Shown here: positions 1 through 8,703 of the stretch, piece by piece
Layout of the letters: each line of letters begins with the position of its first letter
Position numbering within the stretch: the first letter of the stretch is position 1
From: Chitinophagales bacterium
GTDB taxonomy: Bacteria > Bacteroidota > Bacteroidia > Chitinophagales > Chitinophagaceae
NCBI GenBank assembly: GCA_017303415.1
Contig: JAFLBJ010000001.1
Location: 124,001-188,000 of the forward strand
Direction: 5' to 3'
DNA: 64,000 nucleotides
Notes under the pieces: model-generated
The model's database searches: none
The model's input: only the letters and a program-made list of their open reading frames with translations
What the model was told of the DNA's origin: nothing
Translations under genes and position numbers: made by a program

Positions 1-1560
1 AAAAGGTAAGATGGTCTCATGATCGGGAGGGTTACCTACACTCCAGGCATTGAACTCATTTCCCCGGGCGGCCTCACTCGCCACCCAATTGGGGTACGTG
101 CGATGAAGACCTGTCAGCCGAACCGATTCATGCATATCTACCATAATGCCATATTGTGCTGTTTTGGCTGCCACCCGTTCAAAATGCTTTACCATCCATT
201 GTCCATCGTGGTGTTCACCACGGGGAATGATGCGTCCCACATAGCCGGTTTTTACCGCGTCATAATTAAATTGTTTCATCAGGCGATAAGCTGTATCCAT
301 CCAACGTTCATAGTTGGTCACGGAGGCTGATGTTTCATGGTGCATGATGATCTTTACCCCTTTACTCTTCGCATAGTTGGATAGTTCGGCAATATCAAAA
401 TCGGGATAGGGGGTCACAAAGTCAAATACATCTTCTTTCCATTGCCCAAACCAATCTTCCCAGCCGGTGTTCCATCCTTCTACCAGTACAGACTGGATAT
501 TATTTTTGGCAGCAAAGTCGATATACCTTTTTACATTGGCTGTATTGGCACCATGGGGCACCTTGGTCGCTTGCTGGCTGCCTACCTGTCCGCCGCTATA
601 ATCCCAGCTACTCACTCCCACATGCATTTCCCACCATACGCCAACAAATTTTTGAGGTTTGATGAATGAAGTATTCGGAACTTTAGAAGGCTCATTCAGG
701 TTAAGGATCATTTTAGACGATAAGAGGTCAGCCGCTTTATCGCTGATAAGGATGGTACGCCAGGGTGTTTGGGTTGGCGTTTGCAAGTAGGCTTTGTTTC
801 CAACAGCGTCAGGCACCAGGTGTGAATGAAAGGTAAAATTGCTTTTGTCCAGTACCAGGTTCAGGGCCGGATAGTTTACCAGGGCCGCCTCATGAATATT
901 GATGTACAAGCCTTCCGCTGTTTTCATCATCAGCGGTGTTTGAACCGCATTCCGATCAAAAAAGGTTTTAGCATGGATCTCGGCACTCAATTTTCCTCCG
1001 GCCGCATCGATCTCACTTAATTTGGTCTGGTTGTACCAGTATTCATTGGTGTCATAATCGCCCGGTATCCACCATGCGGTATGATCGCCGGTGAGGGCGA
1101 TCTGGGTCATTTCTTCACCAATGACAAAATGTTTGAGATTAGGCTGATCAGGAAATTCAAAACGAAAACCTACTCCTTCATCAAAAACACGGGCTATGAA
1201 TATCACAACAATATCGTTGGTGGTTTTCAGTTTGAGGGCAATCTCATTACAATGATTACGGATCGTTTTTACTTCACCCCATACCGGATCCCAGCTTTCA
1301 TCGATGGTGCGTTTGTTTATAGAAGTGACGCTGAATTTATCAAGCAGTATGGCGGGCACATTAAATGTAAAACCGATCGAAGAAGGTTTAACCACGCTCA
1401 TGCCTTTGTAATCGACAGCATAAGCCAATTTATCACCCGGATTAGATATCAGGCGAAAGACCATATTCCCGTTGGGGGAAGCGATGGATTCAATATCAGC
1501 GGCAAACAATACAGGAGTTATGACCAGCCAGGCGGTCAACAGGGAAAGAAACTTTTTCAT
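1..1560 (-). CDS. GH97 alpha-glucosidase, SusB-like (partial, C-terminus beyond window)
   Basis: Secreted glycoside hydrolase family 97 enzyme that should hydrolyse alpha-glucosidic bonds of malto-oligosaccharides or related sugars in the periplasm. 520 residues are visible from ATG at 1560; the gene runs off the left edge. An N-terminal signal peptide (MKKFLSLLTAWLVITPVLFA) is followed by the N-terminal beta-sandwich domain and the (beta/alpha)8 barrel. Visible barrel motifs are HHETSAS, KTGYVG, DMHES, RTYPN and SEAARGNEF. Their glutamates have the same spacing as the calcium-ligand and catalytic Glu of SusB (E439, E508, E526, E532), so this looks like the inverting GH97 subgroup rather than the Asp-nucleophile retaining one. 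A promoter-like site lies at 1580-1609 and a LacI-type palindrome at 1688-1697, both upstream. Confidence 0.9.
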   Translation of the reverse strand, partial: MKKFLSLLTAWLVITPVLFAADIESIASPNGNMVFRLISNPGDKLAYAVDYKGMSVVKPSSIGFTFNVPAILLDKFSVTSINKRTIDESWDPVWGEVKTIRNHCNEIALKLKTTNDIVVIFIARVFDEGVGFRFEFPDQPNLKHFVIGEEMTQIALTGDHTAWWIPGDYDTNEYWYNQTKLSEIDAAGGKLSAEIHAKTFFDRNAVQTPLMMKTAEGLYINIHEAALVNYPALNLVLDKSNFTFHSHLVPDAVGNKAYLQTPTQTPWRTILISDKAADLLSSKMILNLNEPSKVPNTSFIKPQKFVGVWWEMHVGVSSWDYSGGQVGSQQATKVPHGANTANVKRYIDFAAKNNIQSVLVEGWNTGWEDWFGQWKEDVFDFVTPYPDFDIAELSNYAKSKGVKIIMHHETSASVTNYERWMDTAYRLMKQFNYDAVKTGYVGRIIPRGEHHDGQWMVKHFERVAAKTAQYGIMVDMHESVRLTGLHRTYPNWVASEAARGNEFNAWSVGNPPDHETILPF

Positions 1561-1579
1561 ATCCGGAAAATTTGAAGGG

Positions 1580-1609
1580 TGAAGGTAGGAACTCGGGTGG
1601 ATTTCCAAA
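1580..1609 (-). promoter_or_regulatory. Putative Bacteroidota promoter for GH97
   Basis: Read on the minus strand: TTTG (1606-1609), 18 nt, TACCTTCA (1580-1587), close to the phylum consensus TTTG-N18/19-TAnnTTTG. It lies about 20 nt upstream of the GH97 start. Assigned by consensus match only. Confidence 0.45.
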
Positions 1610-1663
1610 TTGATTCTTGTTAGTTTGTTTCTCACTACGAAGGCCGAAAGAAATTTCAATTAC

Positions 1664-2395
1664 TTATCTCTTTTCCAATAACCACCACAAACGTTTGCGG
1701 GGCTTCACGGTGTAGTTTGTCCGAATATAATGCAGTACATGATTTACGGCTTCTGCCGGGTCATCGGTCAGGAGAACCAGTGACAGGTCTTCCCGGGAGA
1801 TAGTGCCGTTCTCAGCCATATGTTCGATCATATCCCATAGTTCTTTATAATACTCTTTCCCAAGTAATACTATGGGAAAAGCGCTGATGGTACGGGTTTG
1901 CACCAGCGTAACTGTTTCAAATAATTCATCCATGGTACCAAAACCACCAGGCATAATGATAAACCCGTAGGAGTATTTGGTAAGCAATACTTTGCGGACA
2001 AAGAAATGCTCAAAGGTGATGGACTTGTGTACGTAGGGGTTTATATGTTGTTCAAAAGGCAATTGAATATTACAGCCAATGGAGGTTCCCCCTGCTTCAA
2101 ATGCACCCCGGTTGGCCGCCTCCATAATGCCGGGGCCACCGCCGGTCATGGTGGTCATTCCCGATTCTGCCACCAGGCGTCCTACCTCCCGGGCAGCAAA
2201 ATAATATGGATGGTCTTCCTTGAACCTTGCTGAGCCAAAAACAGTGACACAGGGCCCGGCAAAATGGAGGGTTCGAAATCCGCGGATGAACTGCCGAAAC
2301 ACCCGAAAGGCAAAGGATAATTCATACCCACGGCTTTTGGGTCCATCGAGAAAAACATGAGATTTGGGAGGAATGAGGCGGGGAAGCTGTTTCAT
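1664..2395 (-). CDS. TIGR00730/LOG-family Rossmann-fold protein
   Basis: Member of the LOG / 'lysine decarboxylase-like' family (TIGR00730), 243 residues. Characterised relatives are nucleoside 5'-monophosphate phosphoribohydrolases that release the base from cytokinin-type nucleotides; the bacterial substrate here is unknown. The nucleotide-binding signature GGGPGIMEAANRGA (about residues 85-98) and the active-site motif PGGFGTMDE (about 150-158) are both intact. The protein is soluble with no signal peptide. It is transcribed divergently from exonuclease III. A CAAACGTTTG palindrome is embedded in its 3' end and may serve the downstream GH97 gene. Confidence 0.88.
   Translation of the reverse strand: MKQLPRLIPPKSHVFLDGPKSRGYELSFAFRVFRQFIRGFRTLHFAGPCVTVFGSARFKEDHPYYFAAREVGRLVAESGMTTMTGGGPGIMEAANRGAFEAGGTSIGCNIQLPFEQHINPYVHKSITFEHFFVRKVLLTKYSYGFIIMPGGFGTMDELFETVTLVQTRTISAFPIVLLGKEYYKELWDMIEHMAENGTISREDLSLVLLTDDPAEAVNHVLHYIRTNYTVKPRKRLWWLLEKR
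1688..1697. promoter_or_regulatory. Candidate LacI-family operator (10-bp palindrome)
   Basis: CAAACGTTTG inside the 3' end of the LOG gene. With flanking bases it matches 11 of 12 positions of GCAAACGTTTGC, found exactly at 32199-32210 and 39448-39459. It lies about 80 nt upstream of the putative GH97 promoter. The embedding in coding sequence makes chance occurrence possible. Confidence 0.35.
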
Positions 2396-2544
2396 TTTGC
2401 TGATTTGGAAATTTGAGGATCCGGAAATAGGTAAACCGGCTTACAAATTATCACTTTATCTCATCTTAAAATCATCAAATTCACAAATCATCAAAATTCC
2501 AAATTCTCAAATTCCGCATCTAAATCATTTTGTACCTTGTGGCT
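2396..2544. repeat. Divergent intergenic region with degenerate AT-rich repeat units
   Basis: Gap between the divergent LOG and exonuclease III genes. About 2460-2520 repeats AAATTC/AAATCATC-like units, and their reverse complements resemble TTTGGAAATTTGAGG at 2404-2418, so it is a weak inverted pair. Promoters for both genes must lie here but no clean consensus was found. Confidence 0.4.
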
Positions 2545-3312
2545 ATGCGTATCATTTCTTATAACGTAAACGGCATTCGGGCCGCGGTAAAAAAAGGATT
2601 CATTGATTGGTTAAAGACCGATCCGGCAGATATTATCTGTATCCAGGAGACAAAAGCCACCAAGGAAGATGTGGACCATCAATTGTTCACGAGCCTCGGC
2701 TATCATGATTACTGGTTTTCCGCACAGAAAAAAGGATATAGCGGAGTAGCCGTTTTTTCCAAAATAAAACCTGACAAAGTAGAAACCGGAAACGGACATA
2801 GTGCCAGCGATGATGAAGGTCGGGTGATTCAATTAGACTTTGGTGATATCCGTCTTATCAATGCCTATTTTCCCTCTGGTACAAGTGGTGATGAAAGACA
2901 GGGATTTAAATATACCTGGCTGGATGAGTTTCAGGTTTACCTGAATAAATTAAAAAAGAAACACCCCAAGCTTATTCTCTGTGGTGATTATAATATCGCC
3001 CATCAGGAAATCGATATCCATGACCCCAAAGGGAATAAGAAATCGAGCGGGTTTCTGCCCGAAGAGCGGGAATGGATGACCAAATTCTATGAAAGCGGAT
3101 GGGTAGACAGTTTCCGTGTCTTTCATCCCGAGCCACATCGGTATAGTTGGTGGAGCCAGCGCTTTCCCAGTGTGCGGTTGAATAACAAAGGCTGGCGGAT
3201 CGATTATATCAATGTCACCGAGCCTCTCCGTAACCAATTAAAGGATGCGGAGATTTTTCCGGATGTAAAGCACAGTGATCATTGTCCCGTTTATTTGGAG
3301 TTGAAGAAATAA
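2545..3312 (+). CDS. xth: Exodeoxyribonuclease III
   Basis: Exonuclease III/AP endonuclease of the EEP superfamily, 255 residues, which cleaves DNA at abasic sites and trims 3' ends during base-excision repair. Signature segments in order: MRIISYNVNGIR (start, Asn ligand), IQETKA (metal-binding Glu), WFSAQKKGYSGVAVFSK, LCGDYNIAHQEID (catalytic Asp/Asn), and the C-terminal HSDHCPV with the catalytic Asp-His pair. I chose ATG 2545 because the family conserves M-R-I-x-S-Y-N at the very start; a TTG 15 nt earlier would add only MYLVA. The gene is followed by the DUF2339 gene after 65 nt on the same strand. Confidence 0.95.
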   Translation: MRIISYNVNGIRAAVKKGFIDWLKTDPADIICIQETKATKEDVDHQLFTSLGYHDYWFSAQKKGYSGVAVFSKIKPDKVETGNGHSASDDEGRVIQLDFGDIRLINAYFPSGTSGDERQGFKYTWLDEFQVYLNKLKKKHPKLILCGDYNIAHQEIDIHDPKGNKKSSGFLPEEREWMTKFYESGWVDSFRVFHPEPHRYSWWSQRFPSVRLNNKGWRIDYINVTEPLRNQLKDAEIFPDVKHSDHCPVYLELKK

Positions 3313-3377
3313 GGTGAAGGGAAAGGGTTTTAGATAATGGGTTATAAGTTGGGGATAGACGATTAAAGCTAAACGTT

Positions 3378-5762
3378 ATGGGTCTTCTGATTCTATTGGC
3401 CATCCTGGTGCCTGTCACCTTCCTTATCCTGCTATTAATGATCTATTCAAGGGTCAATGAGAACAGGGATCTTTTACAATTCATTGAAAAAAGACTGAGA
3501 AAGATTGAGGAGCAGAAGGATGTATTGACGAAAACAGTGGAAAAAACGGATACGCTGGTTAAGCCGGAGACCCGGGAGGAGCCCGTAATTGCCACCCCTT
3601 CAACTGTTATTCCTGCATCGACCATCGAGCCTGTGCCTATCATCGTAAAGGAAGAAATTATCGAAGAGGAAGAATTCACGCCTGTTCCGGAGAATGATCC
3701 GGCGCCGCTCCCTTCTTTTAGCTCATTTTCAGAAGCACTTAAAGAAAAAACCCGTCAGGTTCATTCACCCTCCCGTAAGGAAAGAGACCTGGAGAAATTC
3801 ATTGGAGAAAACCTGGCCAATAAGATCGGGATAGCGATTTTGGTGCTGGGGATCGGTTTTTTTGTAAAATATGCCATAGATAAAAACTGGATCAATGAAA
3901 CCGGACGGGTCCTCATAGGTTTTGCCTGTGGTTTGATCCTGCTTTTCTTTGCTCACCGCATCCGAAATTCATATCGCTCCTTTAGCTCTGTACTGGTAGG
4001 AGGTGGATTGGCCGTTTTTTATTTCACCATTGCCTTTGCCTTTCAGGAGTATCACTTGCTGGGTCAAAAAATGGCGTTCTCCGCTATGGTGGTGACCACC
4101 GCCCTGGCAGTAGGTTTATCCATTTTTTATGATCGGCTTGAATTGGCTATACTCGCAACAGTTGGTGGGTTTATCACCCCATTTCTCCTGAGTACCGGGC
4201 AGGATAACTACCAGGCCTTGTTTACCTATATGGCGATCCTGAATGCTGGTTGGATGATTCTTTCGGTCTTCAAGCGATGGCCGGTGGTCAATTTTATAGC
4301 CCTTTTTTTTACCGTTTTCATCGTCAGTTTCTGGTTCATTGATCGAAAATACCTCAACGGAGAACCGATACCTCTCCAGCCATCCCTGCTATTCTTTACC
4401 TTTTTTTACCTGGAATTTGTGGCGATGAATATCCTTCACCAGATAGTACATAAACGACCCTTTCTCGGGTTCGATTTTATAGTTCTGCTGGGTGTAAATG
4501 GGTTGTATTTTGCGGCAGGATACAACCTGTTTGATGCATTCCCCGAAAAAGACCAAAGCGGACTTCTTTCCGCTTTGCTCGGGTTATTCAATCTTGGCCT
4601 TTATTTTTTCTTCCGGAACAAAAAGGACACCGATCCGGGATTTGCCCGTTTGCTCTTGGGACTTGGGCTCTCTTTTCTCACCCTCGCTATTCCCGTTCAG
4701 TTCAATGGCCATATAGTTACCCTTTTCTGGGCTGCGGAATCCCTGATTCTCTTTTGGATCTACCAGCGTTCAAGAATGAAAGTATTGCTCCTTTCGCTTA
4801 TCGTTGTGGTTCCATTAATGCTGATCAGCCTGCTTGAAGACTGGGGAGATGCATATATGTGGTCAAACGAAACCCTCCGGATCCTCTTCAACGAGGGGGT
4901 TTTCTCCACCCTGGCCGTAGCCATTGCGTTATTTGGAATACAGATCATGCACCGAAAGGAGGCCGATACGTACCTGGCAGGCAAGCTTCAAAACAAAGCA
5001 GTAAAGACATTCCTGTTAATTGCCGGGTATCTGGTCGTCTGGATCGGCGGTGTACTTGAAATAGATCATCAGTTTGGTGCCAGATCGAATGTCCTTAAAA
5101 TGATTTATATCCCGCTCTATTCCTTTTTAACTGTGGCTTTTATTCTTATCCGATATAAAAAACAAGCAAATGGGGTTCTGCGTATCACCTTAACGGCTCT
5201 TTGCCTGGGTTTGTACTTCTATTTTCTCGACCCTCAGGAAGATGCCACCTTTTACATTATTGATCAGGGAAAATCGTCCTGGCATATGCTAGCTCATTTT
5301 GTAGGGGCAGCTGTTTTATTTTATCTGATTTATCTATTAATTCAGTGGTTTCGCTTCAACGGAAAGGACTGGGCATCTTATCAAAATCTGTTTACCTGGC
5401 TTTTTTCTGCAGCCATCGTCTTAATCCTGAGTGTGGAGATCTATCATCTCATGCTTTGGGTCTATTACAAACCAGGAGGGAAAATTGACTATTGGTGGAA
5501 CTTATATGCTAAAGCAGGGCTCAGTATCATTTGGGGTATATGCTCCTTTGCCTTTATGTGGGTGGGTATGCAGAAAAAGTTCAGGATGTTACGGATTGTA
5601 TCACTTTCTCTTTTCTCGGTTACCCTGGTCAAATTATTTCTATATGATATCCGGAACATTCCTCCGGGTGGCAAGATTGCAGCATTTATCCTGCTTGGCG
5701 TCTTATTGTTAGTCATTTCCTTTATGTACCAGCGGCTGAAGAAAGTGGTATTAGAGGAGTAA
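3378..5762 (+). CDS. DUF2339 family polytopic membrane protein
   Basis: Large inner-membrane protein of the DUF2339 family, 794 residues, function unknown. An N-terminal hydrophobic helix (about 3-23) is followed by a charged coiled-coil-like stretch (about 28-60), a Pro/Glu-rich linker (to about 125), and then many transmembrane helices to the C-terminus. The family core begins at the conserved segment FIGENLANKIGIAILVLGIG (about 141-160). Length and topology fit the family. The DUF4286 gene starts 8 nt downstream, so the two are probably cotranscribed. No catalytic motif was recognised. Confidence 0.85.
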   Translation: MGLLILLAILVPVTFLILLLMIYSRVNENRDLLQFIEKRLRKIEEQKDVLTKTVEKTDTLVKPETREEPVIATPSTVIPASTIEPVPIIVKEEIIEEEEFTPVPENDPAPLPSFSSFSEALKEKTRQVHSPSRKERDLEKFIGENLANKIGIAILVLGIGFFVKYAIDKNWINETGRVLIGFACGLILLFFAHRIRNSYRSFSSVLVGGGLAVFYFTIAFAFQEYHLLGQKMAFSAMVVTTALAVGLSIFYDRLELAILATVGGFITPFLLSTGQDNYQALFTYMAILNAGWMILSVFKRWPVVNFIALFFTVFIVSFWFIDRKYLNGEPIPLQPSLLFFTFFYLEFVAMNILHQIVHKRPFLGFDFIVLLGVNGLYFAAGYNLFDAFPEKDQSGLLSALLGLFNLGLYFFFRNKKDTDPGFARLLLGLGLSFLTLAIPVQFNGHIVTLFWAAESLILFWIYQRSRMKVLLLSLIVVVPLMLISLLEDWGDAYMWSNETLRILFNEGVFSTLAVAIALFGIQIMHRKEADTYLAGKLQNKAVKTFLLIAGYLVVWIGGVLEIDHQFGARSNVLKMIYIPLYSFLTVAFILIRYKKQANGVLRITLTALCLGLYFYFLDPQEDATFYIIDQGKSSWHMLAHFVGAAVLFYLIYLLIQWFRFNGKDWASYQNLFTWLFSAAIVLILSVEIYHLMLWVYYKPGGKIDYWWNLYAKAGLSIIWGICSFAFMWVGMQKKFRMLRIVSLSLFSVTLVKLFLYDIRNIPPGGKIAAFILLGVLLLVISFMYQRLKKVVLEE

Positions 5763-5770
5763 TTTTGAGC

Positions 5771-6073
5771 ATGATCATTTATAATATCACTGTTAAACCC
5801 GATCCGGATATATCTGAATCCTATCTTGAGTGGTTGAAAGAGATCCATATTCCGGCCATTATGGCTACCGGATGTTTTTTGGAATTTCGGATTTGCCGTA
5901 TGCTGGATGTGGAGGAAGGCGATGGCACGACTTTGGTGGTTCAGTACCATGCGCCTGACAGAGTAGCTTATGAAACCTATATCCGGGAATATGCCCCGAA
6001 ATTGCGTGAAGATGCCTTTCAAACCTGGGGAGACCGGTTTCTGGCCTTTCGGAGTATAATGGAGATTCTTTGA
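5771..6073 (+). CDS. DUF4286 family small protein
   Basis: 100-residue cytoplasmic protein matching DUF4286, a Bacteroidota family with a ferredoxin-like (dimeric alpha-beta barrel) look. It starts MIIYNITVKPDPD and contains the conserved W-x-x-E-I-H-I-P segment. Function is not established. ATG 5771 is preferred over a TTG two codons earlier because family members begin with M-I-I-Y-N. It follows the DUF2339 gene by 8 nt and is presumably in the same transcript. Confidence 0.8.
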   Translation: MIIYNITVKPDPDISESYLEWLKEIHIPAIMATGCFLEFRICRMLDVEEGDGTTLVVQYHAPDRVAYETYIREYAPKLREDAFQTWGDRFLAFRSIMEIL

Positions 6074-6199
6074 ACCTGGTCTGTAAACCAAAGAGACCCA
6101 TTCCTGTGCAAGAATTGTGGATAAAGAATTTCCTGCCAAATCCTTGCCCCGTGCGGGTTTCAGCGGATTAGGCTGGAATGGTTTTTTGACTAAAAAAAT

Positions 6200-6229
6200 T
6201 TTGTCAGTGGGGAAAAGCATCTAAATTTG
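6200..6229 (+). promoter_or_regulatory. Bacteroidota-type promoter of the HU gene
   Basis: TTTG (6200-6203), 18 nt, then a perfect TAAATTTG (6222-6229). This is the best match in the window to the phylum consensus TTTG-N18/19-TAnnTTTG. It lies 30 nt upstream of the HU start codon, which suits a strongly expressed nucleoid protein. Confidence 0.8.
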
Positions 6230-6259
6230 CCGACTCATAAAACACCAAAATCACCTAAC

Positions 6260-6529
6260 ATGAACAAAGCTGAATTGATAAACAAGATCGCCGATGATGC
6301 GGGCATCACAAAGACACAGGCCAATGCCGCCCTGGATTCCTTCACCGAAGCCGTGACCAAGACCCTGAAAGGCGGTGGTAAAGTAACTCTGGTCGGATTT
6401 GGTACCTTTACTGTGTCCAAACGCGCCGCCCGCAACGGACGCAATCCCAAAACCAAAGAGGTGATCCGGATCAAGGCTCGTAAAGTGGCTCGTTTCAAAG
6501 CAGGTAAAGACCTGGCTGCCAAGCTCTAA
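6260..6529 (+). CDS. hup: HU family DNA-binding protein
   Basis: Histone-like nucleoid protein HU, 89 residues, a non-specific DNA-bending dimer. It shows the whole family pattern: MNKAELINKIADDAGITKTQ (dimerisation helices), KVTLVGFGTF, and the DNA-binding arm with RAARNGRNPKTKE followed by ARKVARFKAGKDL. ATG 6260 gives the standard length; in-frame sequence upstream overlaps the promoter and is not coding. A consensus promoter precedes it, and the small bTHX gene follows 82 nt later on the same strand. Confidence 0.96.
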   Translation: MNKAELINKIADDAGITKTQANAALDSFTEAVTKTLKGGGKVTLVGFGTFTVSKRAARNGRNPKTKEVIRIKARKVARFKAGKDLAAKL

Positions 6530-6611
6530 CTAAACACATTGGAAGGAAAGCACCGGGAAGGATCAGTCTTTCTTTTCTTTTTCAATAATCACAATACAAA
6601 AAAATACAACT

Positions 6612-6728
6612 ATGGGAAGAGGCGATAAAAAAACCAAGAAAGGAAAGATCTTCAAAGGCTCTCACGGAAAAAGCCGCCCGGCAAAAGCGACTAAAAAAAC
6701 AGGGAATAAGCCAGAGGCGAAAAAATAG
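6612..6728 (+). CDS. 30S ribosomal protein bTHX
   Basis: 38-residue very basic protein, MGRGDKKTKKGKIFKGSHGK at its start, matching the small ribosomal subunit protein THX found in Bacteroidota and Thermus. It sits at the top of the 30S head and stabilises rRNA. It reads cleanly from ATG 6612 to TAG 6728 but is short enough to be missed by length-filtered gene finders. The last three bases are also the first bases of a long hairpin (6727-6822). Identification rests on the characteristic G-x-G-D-K-K-(S/T)-K-x-G-K-I-F motif. Confidence 0.9.
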   Translation: MGRGDKKTKKGKIFKGSHGKSRPAKATKKTGNKPEAKK

Positions 6729-6822
6729 AGAATAAGAAATAAGAAACAATAAATAAGGAATAAGGAAGTAAGAGAACACGTCTTTTACTTCCTTATTCCT
6801 TATTTATTGTTTCTTATTCTCT
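6727..6822. repeat. Inverted pair of GAATAAG-type heptamer arrays (bidirectional hairpin)
   Basis: Left arm 6727-6771, right arm 6785-6822, loop 13 nt. The right arm is the exact reverse complement of the left apart from one extra ATAAGAA unit, giving a stem of about 38 bp. Units are variants of GAATAAG. It lies between the convergent bTHX and pdxH genes and likely terminates both. It is T-rich on exit in either direction. Confidence 0.8.
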
Positions 6823-6830
6823 ATTTCTCT

Positions 6831-7475
6831 TTACGGCGCCAGCCGCTCCATCTTCCACCCCCCATCCTCATCCAGCGTGTACTGTAAGCGATCATGTAAA
6901 CGACTGGGTCGACCCTGCCAAAACTCCATGATTACAGGTTTTACAATATAGCCACCCCAATGGGCCGGCCGGGGAATGAATTTTCCTTCCAATTCCCGCA
7001 CTTTATCATTGAACCGTTGATCCAGCCAGTCACGGCCCTCGATCACACTGCTCTGTGGGGAGACCAACGCACCAATCCGACTGGCTTCTGGTCTTGATTG
7101 AAAATAGTCATCATTCACCTGATCACTCACTTTCGTAATAATGCCAATGATCCGTACCTGCCGTTCCAACTCTTTCCAAAAAAACAGCAAGCAGGCCTTG
7201 GGGTTTTCCGCGATCTGCTGTCCTTTATAACTATTATAATTGGTAAAAAATACAAACCCTTCTTCGCTGTATTCCTTTAGCAATACCACACGGGCCGATG
7301 GCACCCCGTCCCCGGCGGCAGTAGCCAGGGTCATGGCATTGGCTTCATCTATCTTGGCATCAATGGCTTCCTGCCACCAGATACTAAACTGGCTGATGGG
7401 GTCCTTACGGGCCTCCTGTTCTGTCAGCGATTCAAAGGAATAATCCCTGCGCAGATCGGCGAGGTTCTTGCTCAT
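6831..7475 (-). CDS. pdxH: Pyridoxamine 5'-phosphate oxidase
   Basis: FMN-dependent oxidase that converts pyridoxine or pyridoxamine 5'-phosphate into pyridoxal 5'-phosphate, the last step of vitamin B6 cofactor synthesis and salvage; 214 residues, the usual length. Family segments are DPISQFSIWWQEAIDAKIDEANAM, SARVVLLKEY, FFTNYNSYKG (FMN phosphate contacts), LLFFWKELERQVRI, SRIGALVSPQSS and the C-terminal WQGRPSRLHDR. A TAAATTCG box (7496-7503 on the minus strand) about 20 nt upstream of the start could be the -7 element. It converges with bTHX. Confidence 0.95.
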   Translation of the reverse strand: MSKNLADLRRDYSFESLTEQEARKDPISQFSIWWQEAIDAKIDEANAMTLATAAGDGVPSARVVLLKEYSEEGFVFFTNYNSYKGQQIAENPKACLLFFWKELERQVRIIGIITKVSDQVNDDYFQSRPEASRIGALVSPQSSVIEGRDWLDQRFNDKVRELEGKFIPRPAHWGGYIVKPVIMEFWQGRPSRLHDRLQYTLDEDGGWKMERLAP

Positions 7476-7548
7476 GGTTTGTGCTTTTGGAAGAACGAAT
7501 TTAAGAAGTTCCGGGGAGGGAAAGCGATGAGAAAGATCAGGAAGTTCC

Positions 7549-8589
7549 TTATTTCTTATTTCCTCTAAGCTGATCGCGCTCTTCCGCGATCATATGGAGC
7601 ATGCTCTCCAATTCACCAATTCGTTTGATCTGGCCTTCGAGTTTTTTATTGGCTTCGGTAACCTGCTTGAGGTCGTTATTGAGTTCTTCGAGATAGCCTA
7701 CTCGTTTTTGCAATTGCTGGCGTTGAAAATTCGATTCGCGGAGTTTCTCCTCTGTTTCATTGAGTTGGGCCTGTAATTGCTGGTTCTCAGCGTTCAAAGA
7801 CTGCGCGCGACTTCTGGTTTCTTCGAGTTGACGCGACATCTTTATATTGGCTTCCTTCAAATCTTCATAATCCACGCCTAATATCTTGGAAGAGGCCAAC
7901 TGTGTTTCGAGTTTGACCATTTTGGACTGAAGGGTATTAAACTCCGTATAGGCATTGTCCAGCATGGAGGTCATTTCGGAGGTCAGGTTCTGTTTCTGCC
8001 GGATATGAGTTATCTCGGATTCCTTTTCCAACAAAGCATTTCGCAGTTCTTCGATCTGTTCATGAAGGGCTTCGTTGGTTTTGATGATCTCCTGCTGGCG
8101 TTCTTCATTCTCCTTTACCACATCGATCTGCTCCAGTAACTGATTTATCTTTTCATTATGCTCCAGTAAACTATTCTGTGCCTGGCGAAGCTGGGCCATA
8201 TAGTCTCCCTTTCCACTGGCTTCCGCCGCTGGTACAGGAGCCTGCTGGCTATACGATTCTTTGGCGCTTTTCAGTTCCTGATTGAGTTCTTTGACCTGTT
8301 TGCGCAACTCATTCAATTCAACCATGTAGATCTTCATGTTCTCTTCATGTTCCAGGTTGCGCTGGCTCAGGTCATCCAATTGCTTTTCTTTGGCTTCAAT
8401 ATCGTTGAAATACTTTCGCTTCCATTCATCCAGGCCCCGGTTCACTTTTTGAAGTTCGGCTGGGGAGGTACGGTTGCTGCGCCGACTTGAAATAAAGTAG
8501 AATACGGTCACACCCAACAGGATACCCCCTGCTGTAAGCATGATCAGATCAGCAATAGAAACTTGTAAAGAGGCAATCAGGTACATCAT
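7549..8589 (-). CDS. Membrane-anchored coiled-coil protein of unknown function
   Basis: 346 residues from MMYLIASLQ. One N-terminal transmembrane helix (about 13-32, IMLTAGGILLGVTVFYF) is followed by almost continuous heptad-patterned coiled coil to the C-terminus, rich in Glu, Gln, Lys and Leu with a short Ala/Pro break near residue 120. No enzymatic motif was seen. Longer N-termini are possible, but ATG 8589/8586 follows a GGAAAA ribosome-binding-like stretch. It might be an envelope-spacing or cell-division-associated filament; that is a guess from shape. It sits downstream of pyrH on the same strand with a 114-nt gap. Confidence 0.7.
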   Translation of the reverse strand: MMYLIASLQVSIADLIMLTAGGILLGVTVFYFISSRRSNRTSPAELQKVNRGLDEWKRKYFNDIEAKEKQLDDLSQRNLEHEENMKIYMVELNELRKQVKELNQELKSAKESYSQQAPVPAAEASGKGDYMAQLRQAQNSLLEHNEKINQLLEQIDVVKENEERQQEIIKTNEALHEQIEELRNALLEKESEITHIRQKQNLTSEMTSMLDNAYTEFNTLQSKMVKLETQLASSKILGVDYEDLKEANIKMSRQLEETRSRAQSLNAENQQLQAQLNETEEKLRESNFQRQQLQKRVGYLEELNNDLKQVTEANKKLEGQIKRIGELESMLHMIAEERDQLRGNKK

Positions 8590-8703
8590 TTTTCCGCACT
8601 TAATTGAGATGGAAATAAGCAATTCTGGCCCGGTATTCCTACCGGTAAAATAATCAATTACTTTAGGGGTATCCTGAAAAGTTTTTCACAGAAAGGGACC
8701 AGC

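Noticed and set aside
6116-6124. Perfect DnaA box (TTATCCACA on the minus strand) upstream of HU
   Set aside because: A single box without a cluster, an AT-rich unwinding region or origin genes nearby; expected by chance in a genome.
5489-6220. Minus-strand open frame of 243 codons overlapping DUF2339, DUF4286 and the HU promoter
   Set aside because: It is antisense to well-supported genes and has no domain features.
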